In this document: positions 25,191 to 31,840 of the stretch, piece after piece
Numbering within the stretch: the first letter of the stretch is position 1
Layout: every line of letters starts with the position of its first letter
Assembly: GCA_947632275.1 (NCBI GenBank)
Contig: CANROR010000005.1
Span: forward strand, 1-31,840
Length of the DNA: 31,840 nt
Source: an uncultured Bacilli bacterium
GTDB taxonomy: Bacteria > Bacillota_I > Bacilli_A > RF39 > UBA660
Reading direction: 5' to 3'
Made by a program: the position numbers and the translations under genes
The notes under the pieces: generated by a model
Seen by the model: the letters and a program-made list of their open reading frames with translations, nothing else
What the model was told of the DNA's origin: nothing
Database searches by the model: none

Positions 25191-25204
25191 TTTTTCTACT
25201 CTCC

Positions 25205-25319
25205 TTTTTTATTTAAAATAAATTATTATTTTTATTATAAGGTTAATATGTTAATAAATTGTTTATTGCCTTTTATTAAGCCTTTAAATTAGGTCAAAAT
25301 TTATTAACAATTATCAACA
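25205..25319. other. oriC, dnaA-dnaN part: DnaA boxes and AT-rich unwinding region
   Basis: Two DnaA boxes one base apart, TTATTAACA (25301-25309) and TTATCAACA (25311-25319, one mismatch to TTATCCACA), and an inverted TGTTAATAA at 25249-25257. The remaining stretch toward dnaN (about 25205-25260) is almost pure A/T and is the best candidate for the duplex-unwinding element. This mirrors the bipartite B. subtilis origin. It must also contain the dnaN leader; TATAAT lies at 25240-25235 on the minus strand. Confidence 0.8.
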
Positions 25320-26681
25320 CTATTTTAACTTATTTCGAATTTCTTTTAACATTGTATTTAAATTTTCATCATTTTTTAATTGTTTTTCGATTCGATTCGC
25401 GGCTAAAGTCACTGTTGAATGATCGCGACCACCAAATTCTAAACCAATTTTTAATAATGTATCTTCCGTTTCCATTCGGCATAAATACATGGCGATATCG
25501 CGCGGTTTCACAACTTTATTGGTTCTTTTTTTACTTTTTAGATCTTCCACCGTTATTTGAAAATAATCGGCGACGGCTTTTTGAATCGAACTAATTGAAT
25601 TACTAATATACATGTTAGTATCGATACAATCACTTAAAGCTTCTTTGGCAAAGTCTAAAGTAATTTTCTCGGGAACCATCATCGCGGTATAAGCCAGTAG
25701 TCGCCGAATAGTTCCTTCAATATGGCGAACATCATTCACACAAGAATTGGCAATAAATTCAATAATATCTTCCGTTAATTTATTTTCAATACTTGTATTT
25801 TTAATTTTTTCCCGAATAATATCACATCTTAAGTTAAAATCGGGGGGATAAATATCAACCGGTAATCCCCACATAAAGCGACTGCGTAATCTTTCTTCAA
25901 TCTTTTTTAAATCATCTGGGCTTTTATCACTACTAATGATTATTTGTTTATTGGCATTGTGTAAGGCCTCAAAGGTGTGAAAAAATTCGGTTTGGGTTCG
26001 TTCGGCCCCAACGAGAAACTGAATATCATCAATTATTAACACATCGACATTCCGATATTTATTTTTAAATTCATTAGCATAGTTCATTGTATTAGAGCCT
26101 TTATCTAAAGTAGCAATTTTCGTAAAGTCATTCATAAACTCATCACTACGACAATATAAAACTTTTAAATTTGAATGTTCCGTAATATAGTTACCAATGG
26201 CCTGCATTAAGTGAGTTTTACCTAATCCACTTCGGCCATAAATAAATAATGGATTGTGGATAATTCCTGGTGTCTCCGCCACTGCTTTAGCCGAAACATA
26301 AGCCAGTTTATTAGTATTTCCAACCACATAATTATCAAAAGTATAATTTGGATTAAGATTCGTATTCCATATTATATTAGGTGTTTCTTTTTCAATAACA
26401 GCACTTAAGTTTTCAGTTTCTTCTTCTTTTTGTAGTTCTTCTTCTAGATAATATTTAAATTCATAATTAATGCCGGTGATGGCAAAAAAAGTATCTTTTA
26501 TTAAACTATTAAAGGTTTCCCCAAGCATTTTTTTATGAATTTCCATTGGTACTTTAATAGAAATAACATTATTAGTAATGGAGATAATTTCTAGTTTTGA
26601 AAACCAGATGGTATAAGCATTTTGTGTTACTTGATTGGCAATTTCGACTAGAAATTTATTGAATAAATCTTCTGTTTTCAA
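25320..26681 (-). CDS. dnaA: Chromosomal replication initiator DnaA
   Basis: AAA+ initiator that binds DnaA boxes and melts oriC. Domain I (about 1-75), a short acidic linker, then AAA+ with Walker A YGRSGLGKTHLMQAIG (about 147-162), Walker B DVLIIDDIQFL (about 211-221), and RSRFMWGLPVDIYPPD (about 265-280). Domain IV carries the box-binding signature ending FGGRDHSTV (about 422-430). Length of 453 is normal. The start is TTG at 26681, after GGTGAGG; there is no competing upstream ATG. A TTG start would keep DnaA output low. It lies between the two box clusters of oriC. Confidence 0.98.
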   Translation of the reverse strand: MKTEDLFNKFLVEIANQVTQNAYTIWFSKLEIISITNNVISIKVPMEIHKKMLGETFNSLIKDTFFAITGINYEFKYYLEEELQKEEETENLSAVIEKETPNIIWNTNLNPNYTFDNYVVGNTNKLAYVSAKAVAETPGIIHNPLFIYGRSGLGKTHLMQAIGNYITEHSNLKVLYCRSDEFMNDFTKIATLDKGSNTMNYANEFKNKYRNVDVLIIDDIQFLVGAERTQTEFFHTFEALHNANKQIIISSDKSPDDLKKIEERLRSRFMWGLPVDIYPPDFNLRCDIIREKIKNTSIENKLTEDIIEFIANSCVNDVRHIEGTIRRLLAYTAMMVPEKITLDFAKEALSDCIDTNMYISNSISSIQKAVADYFQITVEDLKSKKRTNKVVKPRDIAMYLCRMETEDTLLKIGLEFGGRDHSTVTLAANRIEKQLKNDENLNTMLKEIRNKLK

Positions 26682-26753
26682 AACCTCACCCCACTATCAC
26701 TACTTCCTAAATAAATTGTAATACATTTTTGTCGAAAAAAAAAGAAAAAAGTA

Positions 26754-26922
26754 TTGTTAACAACTTATTAACAAAGTTATCAACCAAAAATATACCTATT
26801 TAAGGCAAAAATTATAGTTATTAACATTACTCACAAATTTTTACTCACCAAACTCCCAAATTAACAACAGTGTTAATAACCTACTTTGTTAATGTTGTTA
26901 ACTTGGTTAATAATGTTAATAA
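26754..26922. other. oriC, region upstream of dnaA: DnaA-box cluster
   Basis: The 336-bp gap between dnaA and rpmH holds no gene but many DnaA-box-like 9-mers: TTATTAACA at 26765-26773 and 26818-26826; TTATCAACC at 26777-26785; and the reverse form TGTTAATAA at 26871-26879 and 26914-26922, with GGTTAATAA directly beside the latter (26905-26913). Several more TTGTTAAC words lie between. Most carry TTA(A/T)-type T instead of the consensus C at positions 5-6, a lineage-specific A/T-shifted box. Gene strand switches here, as expected at an origin. Confidence 0.85.
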
Positions 26923-26956
26923 CTTCATAAATATTAAAGGAAAATTTGAATTTTTC

Positions 26957-26986
26957 TTGACTAAATAATAAGATTAATATTATAAT
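26957..26986 (+). promoter_or_regulatory. Promoter of rpmH-rnpA-yidC
   Basis: TTGACT (26957-26962), 18-nt spacer, TATAAT (26981-26986), about 30 nt before the rpmH ATG. Confidence 0.8.
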
Positions 26987-27017
26987 ACAATAGCTTAAAA
27001 AGAAAGGGAGAGAAATT

Positions 27018-27152
27018 ATGAAAAGAACATTTCAACCAAATAATCATCGGAAAGCTAAAAAACAAGGTTTTAGAGCAAGAATGAAAGAACATGCAAATGT
27101 TTTAAAAAGTAGAAGAAAAAAAGGTCGTAAAAATTTAATTAATACCAAATAA
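27018..27152 (+). CDS. rpmH: 50S ribosomal protein L34
   Basis: A 44-residue, strongly basic protein beginning MKRTFQPNNHRKAKKQGFRA and ending in GRKNLINTK, an essentially canonical L34. Its partner rnpA follows after 25 bp, the near-universal rpmH-rnpA-yidC order beside oriC. GGGAGAG precedes the ATG. Confidence 0.98.
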   Translation: MKRTFQPNNHRKAKKQGFRARMKEHANVLKSRRKKGRKNLINTK

Positions 27153-27177
27153 TAAATTTTTCCACTTAGGAGGTTTT

Positions 27178-27513
27178 ATGAAAAAGTATGAAGTTGTTAA
27201 ATCAAATATTCTTTTTAATGAAATTATCCATAAGGGGAAATTTTTTTATAATAATTATTTTATTATTTATATGTTAGCAGCTCCCAATTATAAACCCAAC
27301 TTTGGGATCGCGGTGGGTAAAAAAAATGGTAATGCCGTTGAACGCAATAAAATAAAAAGACAAATTAGAATGTTAATTGATAATAATAAAAAGTTATTTA
27401 AAAATAATTTCAATTATATTATAATGATAAAGAAAGATTATAAAACCATAAATTTTAAACAAAAGAATGAAGAATTAATAAATCTTTTAAGAAAGGTGCA
27501 AAATGAAAAATAA
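27178..27513 (+). CDS. rnpA: Ribonuclease P protein component
   Basis: Protein subunit that assists the RNase P ribozyme in 5' tRNA maturation. The central RNR motif is seen as GNAVERNKIKRQIRM (about 56-70), after FGIAVGKKNG. Length of 111 is usual. AGGAGG lies five bases before the ATG; the 3' end overlaps yidC by 11 bp. The RNA subunit gene is not in this window. Confidence 0.96.
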   Translation: MKKYEVVKSNILFNEIIHKGKFFYNNYFIIYMLAAPNYKPNFGIAVGKKNGNAVERNKIKRQIRMLIDNNKKLFKNNFNYIIMIKKDYKTINFKQKNEELINLLRKVQNEK

Positions 27514-28486
27514 AATAATCGTAATTGCTTGTTTATTTTTAATGTTAACCGGTTGTGGTAATTCCAATTATATAATGAATAAAGATAACCAAATTGTAAA
27601 ATATGATAAAACGGGGCAAATGCTGCAAAAAGATATTTTATGTTTACCTGAAAAAGATAGTGAATTATATAAATTATACGAAGAATACGGAGATCAATTA
27701 AGATTTTCTTTAAAAGATTTACCAACTTGCGAAAATTTTAAAATGAATTCGAATGAAAGTGGTGGCCTTTGGGAATTTTTATTTGTTAAACCGGTAGCTT
27801 ATTTAATTTTAAAATTAGGTTATTTAGTTAAAAATATGGGTATTTCTGTAATCTTAATTGGTTTGGCCATAAGATTAATAGTTTTACCTCTTTCCATAAA
27901 AAGTTCTAAACAATCTCAAAATTTGAAAAAAGCTCAACCAGAATTAGAAAAAATTGAAAGAAAATATCGCAATCGGACGGATAATGAATCCCTTATGATG
28001 AAAAGTCAAGAAATGATGCTTTTATATAAAAAATATAAGATAAGTCCCGTCATGGGATGTTTGTTATCGTTTATTCAACTTCCAATTTTCTTTGCTTTCT
28101 TACAAGCCATCTATCGGACTCCCGTTATTTATGAACAATCCTTATTTGGTTTCCAATTGGGAACAACTCCTTTAGTTGGAATGAAAGCTGGTAATTATAT
28201 GTATTTACTATTACTTATTTTAATTGGCGTTTCTACTTATTTTTCCTTTAAACAAACAATGAGTCAAACGGCCGGTCAATCACCAGAAATGGTTAAACAA
28301 ATGAAAATTATGTTATATGTAATGTTAGTAGTAATCGTATATGCCTCAATTAATTTACCAACTGCTTTAGCCTTCTACTGGATTACGACTTATGCCTTTA
28401 TTGCCGTCCAAAATATAGTTTTAAATTTATTTAATAAAGATAAGAAAACAAAGAAAAAAATTTTAAAAGCCAAAGTAAAGGAATAA
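27503..28486 (+). CDS. yidC: Membrane protein insertase YidC/SpoIIIJ
   Basis: Inserts membrane proteins alone or with SecYEG. It has a lipoprotein signal (LMLTGCGN, lipobox Cys about 18), an extracellular loop, then the YidC core of about five helices: GISVILIGLAIRLIVLPLS with the conserved hydrophilic-groove Arg (about 124), the cytosolic KKAQPELEKIERKY hairpin (about 142-155), and the C-terminal membrane segments including LPTALAFYWITTYAF (about 288-302). Length of 327 is in range. There is no R3H/Jag gene after it, unlike B. subtilis spoIIIJ-jag. It is terminated by a clear hairpin. Confidence 0.96.
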   Translation: MKNKIIVIACLFLMLTGCGNSNYIMNKDNQIVKYDKTGQMLQKDILCLPEKDSELYKLYEEYGDQLRFSLKDLPTCENFKMNSNESGGLWEFLFVKPVAYLILKLGYLVKNMGISVILIGLAIRLIVLPLSIKSSKQSQNLKKAQPELEKIERKYRNRTDNESLMMKSQEMMLLYKKYKISPVMGCLLSFIQLPIFFAFLQAIYRTPVIYEQSLFGFQLGTTPLVGMKAGNYMYLLLLILIGVSTYFSFKQTMSQTAGQSPEMVKQMKIMLYVMLVVIVYASINLPTALAFYWITTYAFIAVQNIVLNLFNKDKKTKKKILKAKVKE

Positions 28487-28510
28487 TTTAAAGTAAGTTA
28501 TTCCTTTTTT
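28477..28510 (+). terminator. Intrinsic terminator of rpmH-rnpA-yidC
   Basis: AAAGGAATAA, an 11-nt loop, TTATTCCTTT then more T. The yidC TAA is part of the 5' arm. Confidence 0.88.
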
Positions 28511-28539
28511 CGAAAATAAATAAAAAAGGATTGATATAG

Positions 28540-29211
28540 ATGAAAGAAAAATTAAAAGGATTAGATTTATTAAATTTTATAACCTTAAATTTTTTAATTG
28601 GTAGTATCTTTGGTACTTATTACGAACAAATAATTACTTTAGTTGAACATTTAATCAAAGATGGTCAAGTAGTTTGGGTTTCGCGGAGTGGTTTAATTTA
28701 TGGTCCTTTAAGTCCGGCCTATGGTTTAGGGACAGTTTTAGTTATGTTAATATTTTGTATGTACAGTAAGAAAAATTATCAAAAACTAAAAGTATTTATT
28801 TATGCTTCCTTGTTTGGGGGCGCTTTTGAATATTTAGTTAGTTTCTTCCAAGAAAAAATATTTGGTTCGGTTTCTTGGGATTATTCGTCATTTTTTCTTA
28901 ATATTGGGGGTCGCACCACGGTTATTTATATGCTTTTCTGGGGTGTAGCTGTCATGCTTTATATTTATTATCTTTATCCTTTATTAATCAAATTTTATTT
29001 AAAAGTAAAAGGCAAAATAGCCAATGTGATTTTTCTTATTCTTTTTGTTCTTTTAATCGCAGACATTACTATTAGTGCTTTAGCTATATATCGTCAAAAT
29101 ATGCGCCATAAAAATATTGAAGCTAAAACTTTTATTGGAAGATTTTGTGATGAACACTACCCTGATGACTACTTAAAAAAGATATATGATAATTTAACTT
29201 TTGTTGATTAA
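28540..29211 (+). CDS. CmpB-type multi-spanning membrane protein (putative ABC-transporter type IV family)
   Basis: A 223-aa integral membrane protein with about five to six hydrophobic segments. The piece GLIYGPLSPAYGLGTVLV (about 51-68) and the later FEYLVSFFQEKIFG with WDYSSFFLNIGGR (about 100-127) are typical of PF06541 (ABC_trans_CmpB), common in Firmicutes, whose substrate and even transporter status are unproven. No ATPase partner is seen nearby. An AAGGA site lies rather far (about 11 nt) from the ATG. The gene follows the yidC terminator and must have its own promoter; I see none that is clear. Confidence 0.8.
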   Translation: MKEKLKGLDLLNFITLNFLIGSIFGTYYEQIITLVEHLIKDGQVVWVSRSGLIYGPLSPAYGLGTVLVMLIFCMYSKKNYQKLKVFIYASLFGGAFEYLVSFFQEKIFGSVSWDYSSFFLNIGGRTTVIYMLFWGVAVMLYIYYLYPLLIKFYLKVKGKIANVIFLILFVLLIADITISALAIYRQNMRHKNIEAKTFIGRFCDEHYPDDYLKKIYDNLTFVD

Positions 29212-29273
29212 TCTTGATATTGTAGATAAAGAATAAAATTAATTCATGTTACTATTTCTATGGTGAATAAAAC

Positions 29274-30053
29274 ATGAATTTTTTAAATGAAAAATCGTTA
29301 ATTAATTTAATTAAAGAAAGTGGTAAAGATTATCTAACTAATGAAGAAATTAATCTTTTTAAAAAATATTATGAGTGGCAAAATAAGCAAAATTTTCTTA
29401 GTTACAATTTAGCTTATGTGGCTAAAAAGATTAATGAAAGTATGAATTATTCTTTAATTCAATTTTATCAATCGGGAATATTTATTTCTAATTTGGCTAT
29501 GTTTAATCAATTAGTAGAAGATATAAAATTTGATAATAACATAATTACGGATTATTTTAATTATTTAACTAAATTAACAAGATATGTTGTATTTCCCATT
29601 AAAGATTTGTTAATGCTTTTGGTTATATAGAAGAAAAACATTTTATTATTTTGTAGTTAAAGCTTATGTTTTAGAAAAAATACAAAATATTATCCCAATA
29701 TTCAAAATAAATATCAAATTTTATTTTCAAATCCGGGTATTGATAGATTAAATCAAGAATATAATCTAAACTTACCAAACTATATTATGGAAAGATGGCT
29801 TGATGAAATAAAGGTTACTAAAGTTTTTAATTCTTTAACTAAATCCTTAAAAGAAAAAGAAAACCAAAATAATTTGTTAAAATTAAAAATTGCCAGTCAA
29901 TATTATTTAACCAAGGAAAAAGAAAATCAAAAATCTCTTGCCGATTATGTAGATATTCAAACAAAATATGATAAATTAGAAAAATTAATTTTTGATAAAC
30001 AAATTAATATTAAATTAATAAATAATAATAATAATAATAATAATAATAGAGTT
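29274..30053 (+). pseudogene. Broken unknown gene with three frameshifts
   Basis: The first open piece (29274-29630, 118 aa) ends in TAG. Coding sense continues in the second frame (29612-29653, NAFGYIEEKHFII), then the third (29647 on, YFVVKAYVLEKIQN), then returns to the first frame from about 29689 (NIQNKYQILFSNPG) on through MERWLDEIK to an asparagine run encoded by an (AAT)n repeat. Each switch has the same direction and fits a 1-nt loss in an A/T run. Restored, it would be about 260 residues, helical and Lys/Asn-rich. I do not recognise the family. Base composition matches the rest of the window. GGTGAA lies before the ATG at 29274. The original 3' end is unclear because the frame runs into the opposing XRE gene. 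Confidence 0.6.
30016..30048. repeat. (AAT)n trinucleotide microsatellite
   Basis: About ten tandem AAT/ATA units at the end of the broken gene, read as a run of Asn. Such tracts vary in length by slippage. Confidence 0.9.
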
Positions 30054-30056
30054 AGA

Positions 30057-30290
30057 CTATTTATAAATTTTGGATTTAGGATAAGCTTTTCTTTCATCTG
30101 TTTTACCAACAAAATAATCTATGGAAGTATTATAAAAACAAGCAAGTTTATATAAATAATTAATGGGAATTAATCGTTTTCCAAGTTCATATTCACTATA
30201 TTGTTGTCGCTTAATGCCAAGGGCTTTAACAACATCTTTTTGATTTAAATCTCGATCTTCGCGAATTTCTTTTAATCGTTCTATATTCAA
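30057..30290 (-). CDS. XRE-family (Cro/CI-type) transcriptional regulator, second copy
   Basis: A 77-aa single-domain helix-turn-helix protein: RLKEIREDRDLNQKDVVKAL (about 5-24), then the recognition helix region IKRQQYSEYELGKR (about 26-39), IPINYLYKLACFY, and SIDYFVGKTD. It is a clear paralogue of the gene just upstream, differing mainly in the recognition helix, so probably reading a different site. The start is TTG at 30290, aligned with the ATG of the paralogue; there is no convincing ribosome site, so translation may depend on the upstream gene 23 bp away. The 13-bp word TATATTCAACTAT occurs over the start and again 22 bp upstream. Confidence 0.88.
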   Translation of the reverse strand: MNIERLKEIREDRDLNQKDVVKALGIKRQQYSEYELGKRLIPINYLYKLACFYNTSIDYFVGKTDERKAYPKSKIYK

Positions 30291-30313
30291 CTATATCTTT
30301 TTAATATATTCAA

Positions 30314-30544
30314 CTATTTTAAAATAGATTTCGGGTATGTTTTTTTGTAATCTGTCCGACAAATCAAATAATCAACACTTACTTTATAATAATCAGCAAG
30401 AATACTTAATTTATCAATAGGAATTAATCTTAAACCGGTTTCATAACGACTATATTGAACTTGTGATATATTTAATATTTTAGCAACATCCTTTTGTAAT
30501 AAATCATTATCTTCTCTTATTTCTTTTAATCGTGATAAGTTCAT
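30314..30544 (-). CDS. XRE-family (Cro/CI-type) transcriptional regulator, first copy
   Basis: A 76-aa helix-turn-helix protein: MNLSRLKEIREDNDLLQKDV, recognition region ISQVQYSRYETGLR (about 26-39), IPIDKLSILADYYKVSVDYL and a TYPKS tail. ATG 30544 is chosen over 30565 since AGAGGTG lies just before it and the paralogue begins at the same point. It is divergent from the secreted-protein gene at 30645, and the shared intergenic region holds a perfect 18-bp palindrome and a near copy. It likely represses that promoter and perhaps its own (inference). Against the direction of replication. Confidence 0.9.
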   Translation of the reverse strand: MNLSRLKEIREDNDLLQKDVAKILNISQVQYSRYETGLRLIPIDKLSILADYYKVSVDYLICRTDYKKTYPKSILK

Positions 30545-30572
30545 GAGAAACACCTCTGTACTCATTTTTTCA

Positions 30573-30590
30573 TATAACCATTTGATTATC
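30573..30590. promoter_or_regulatory. Second operator-like copy (O2)
   Basis: TATAACCATTTGATTATC matches the palindromic operator at 30598-30615 in 15 of 18 positions, with centres 25 bp apart. It lies on the XRE side, just before the -35 of the divergent promoter. Confidence 0.6.
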
Positions 30591-30619
30591 TTGACTTTAT
30601 AACCAATTGGTTATATCAT
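30591..30619 (+). promoter_or_regulatory. Promoter of the secreted-protein gene
   Basis: TTGACT (30591-30596), 17-nt spacer, TATCAT (30614-30619). The spacer contains the 18-bp palindrome, the classic arrangement for repression. Confidence 0.7.
30598..30615. promoter_or_regulatory. Palindromic operator (O1)
   Basis: Perfect 18-bp palindrome TATAACCAATTGGTTATA filling the spacer between -35 and -10 of the plus-strand promoter, in the gap between the XRE genes and the divergent gene. Expected binding site for one of the XRE proteins (inference). Confidence 0.75.
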
Positions 30620-30644
30620 AAAATTATGATAGAGGGTGATTTAG

Positions 30645-31769
30645 ATTAAAAAAGGGTATAAAATAATAATTATTTTTTGTTTGCTATTTTTAATTTTAAG
30701 TATTGGATTAATAAGTAATTATTATAATAAAGAAAAGAATATAGATATAAACAAAGATAATAAAATAAATAATAGTATAGTAAGTATGATGATACAAGAT
30801 GATAATGGTAATTATATAGAGAACAATGATACTAGTTTTTCTTTAAATGATTATTTATTTAATGTTGAAAAAAGTGGCTGTGAAAATGGTGGAACTATAA
30901 ATTGGAATAAAGAAAAGAAAAAAGTAGAAGCATCACTACTTACTAGTGATAAATGTTATGCTTATTTTGATCAAAAACCTAAAAATACCGATACGATATT
31001 AAAAAATGCTTCGCCTAATACCTTAACAGAAAATTTATTAGGGGATATGTATCGTTTTTATGGTTCTGAAGTAAATAATTATCTTTGTTTTGGTACCGAT
31101 GAAAAGTGTACTACAGATAGTATCTATATGTATCGTATTTTAGGAGTTACTCCTGATAATGAAATTAAAGTTGTAAAATATAATTCAATTGGTAAGTATC
31201 AATGGAATGATAATAATACAGAAGAATATTGTGGGTCTGATGGAGCAAATTGTATATTTGAAAAAAGTACTTTAAATAAAGGTTTAAATGGCGAATATTT
31301 TTTAACCAATTCAGAATATAGTTATCTGCAAGATGAAAAGTGGTTATCGCTTATTGTAGATAAAAAGTGGAATATAGGTGATATAATGACAGTATCTGAT
31401 GGTCAGCTAGCCTATACTAGAGAATTAAATAAACAAACATTAAATTATCAAAAAATTGGTATCTTATCATTAAGTGATGTTTCTTTTGCAGTAGAAGGAA
31501 CAAAAAATTTTTCGTGTGATGATGTTTTTTCAAAAATCTTTTTACCGATGCCATCAAATATGTTTTTATTAAATTTTTCAGGATTACAAGATGATGAATG
31601 GCATCCCCGTGGATTTTATACGATGATTTATAGAAATGGAGGGTCTGATGGATTGTCATATGATAATCTTGATGATTTAGAAGATATTTACCCTGTATTT
31701 TATATTTCCAATAATGTATATTTAACGGGATGTGGTTCGATAGAAGATCCATATTTAATTAATATTTAA
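30645..31769 (+). CDS. Secreted or membrane-anchored protein of unknown function, probable ATT start
   Basis: From ATT at 30645 the protein reads (M)KKGYKIIIIFCLLFLILSIG, a lysine-led hydrophobic signal or anchor, then about 340 extracellular residues. The body has paired cysteines (SGCENGG, DKCYAYFD, YLCFGTDEKCTTDS, EEYCGSDGANCIF) and ends with YPVFYISNNVYLTGCGSIEDPYLI. I recall this layout (YRFYG...NNYLCFGT...MYRILGV...NGEYFLTNSEY...PVFYxSxNV...DPYxI) from large paralogous families of unstudied surface proteins in gut Firmicutes; function unknown. GAGGGTGA lies five bases before ATT, and an in-frame TAG directly precedes ATT, so no upstream ATG is possible. The alternative TTG at 30681 has no ribosome site and would cut off the signal. 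Confidence 0.75.
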   Translation: MKKGYKIIIIFCLLFLILSIGLISNYYNKEKNIDINKDNKINNSIVSMMIQDDNGNYIENNDTSFSLNDYLFNVEKSGCENGGTINWNKEKKKVEASLLTSDKCYAYFDQKPKNTDTILKNASPNTLTENLLGDMYRFYGSEVNNYLCFGTDEKCTTDSIYMYRILGVTPDNEIKVVKYNSIGKYQWNDNNTEEYCGSDGANCIFEKSTLNKGLNGEYFLTNSEYSYLQDEKWLSLIVDKKWNIGDIMTVSDGQLAYTRELNKQTLNYQKIGILSLSDVSFAVEGTKNFSCDDVFSKIFLPMPSNMFLLNFSGLQDDEWHPRGFYTMIYRNGGSDGLSYDNLDDLEDIYPVFYISNNVYLTGCGSIEDPYLINI

Positions 31770-31801
31770 TATATAAAGTCTTTTGATAATATTTGAAAGT
31801 T

Positions 31802-31840
<39 letters not shown>

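Noticed and set aside
29787..30155. Independent 122-aa gene
   Set aside because: It is in the same frame as the gene starting at 29274, continues its sequence after three frameshifts, has no ribosome site, and its end overlaps the opposing XRE gene.
30015..30320. CRISPR-like repeats
   Set aside because: The only repeats are an (AAT)n tract and one 13-bp direct repeat; no regular spacers and no cas genes.

Overview
The window is a roughly 32 kb, very AT-rich piece of a bacterial chromosome centred on the replication origin. It comes from a low-GC Gram-positive lineage (Bacilli sensu lato). Gene order follows the Bacillus subtilis origin region closely, but the proteins are short and lysine/asparagine-rich, as in uncultured, genome-reduced gut Bacilli (RF39- or Erysipelotrichia-like). 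The exact taxon is inference. UGA is a real stop (recF, ricT and the spoVT-like gene end in TGA at the expected length), so this is not a code-4 mollicute.

Layout. A bipartite oriC flanks dnaA (boxes at 25249-25319 and 26754-26922). To its right rpmH, rnpA, yidC and a CmpB-type membrane protein run on the plus strand. To its left almost everything runs on the minus strand: dnaA, dnaN, an unknown 134-aa gene, a comK homologue, recF, gyrB, gyrA; then a parS-flanked AT-rich spacer and the SRP RNA gene; then tadA, dnaX, ybaB, recR, bofA, holB, ricT, trmN6, pth, mfd, a spoVT-like gene; then a T-box leader with a HAD phosphatase gene, metG, tatD; then a 3D-domain protein gene and rsmA; and finally a truncated yabG and a partial parA running off the left edge. 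Genes are thus mostly co-directional with replication. The exceptions are a cotH-like gene at the left and a pair of XRE regulators at the right.

How the genes work together. The core is replication initiation (dnaA, dnaN, dnaX, holB), DNA topology and repair (gyrA, gyrB, recF, recR, mfd), translation (metG with its T-box, pth, rsmA, tadA, trmN6, rpmH, rnpA) and membrane insertion (SRP RNA, yidC). Several genes belong to sporulation or competence families: bofA, spoVT-like, cotH-like, the yabG fragment, and comK between dnaN and recF where B. subtilis has the S4 protein RlbA/YaaA. With yabG broken, this looks like a lineage that is losing or has repurposed sporulation.

The right-hand 2.6 kb (29.2-31.8 kb) is accessory. 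It holds a gene broken by three apparent 1-nt deletions within about 100 bp, an (AAT)n microsatellite, two tandem XRE-family repressors, and a divergent secreted-protein gene whose promoter contains a perfect 18-bp palindromic operator and which appears to start at ATT. The window ends in 32 consecutive A.
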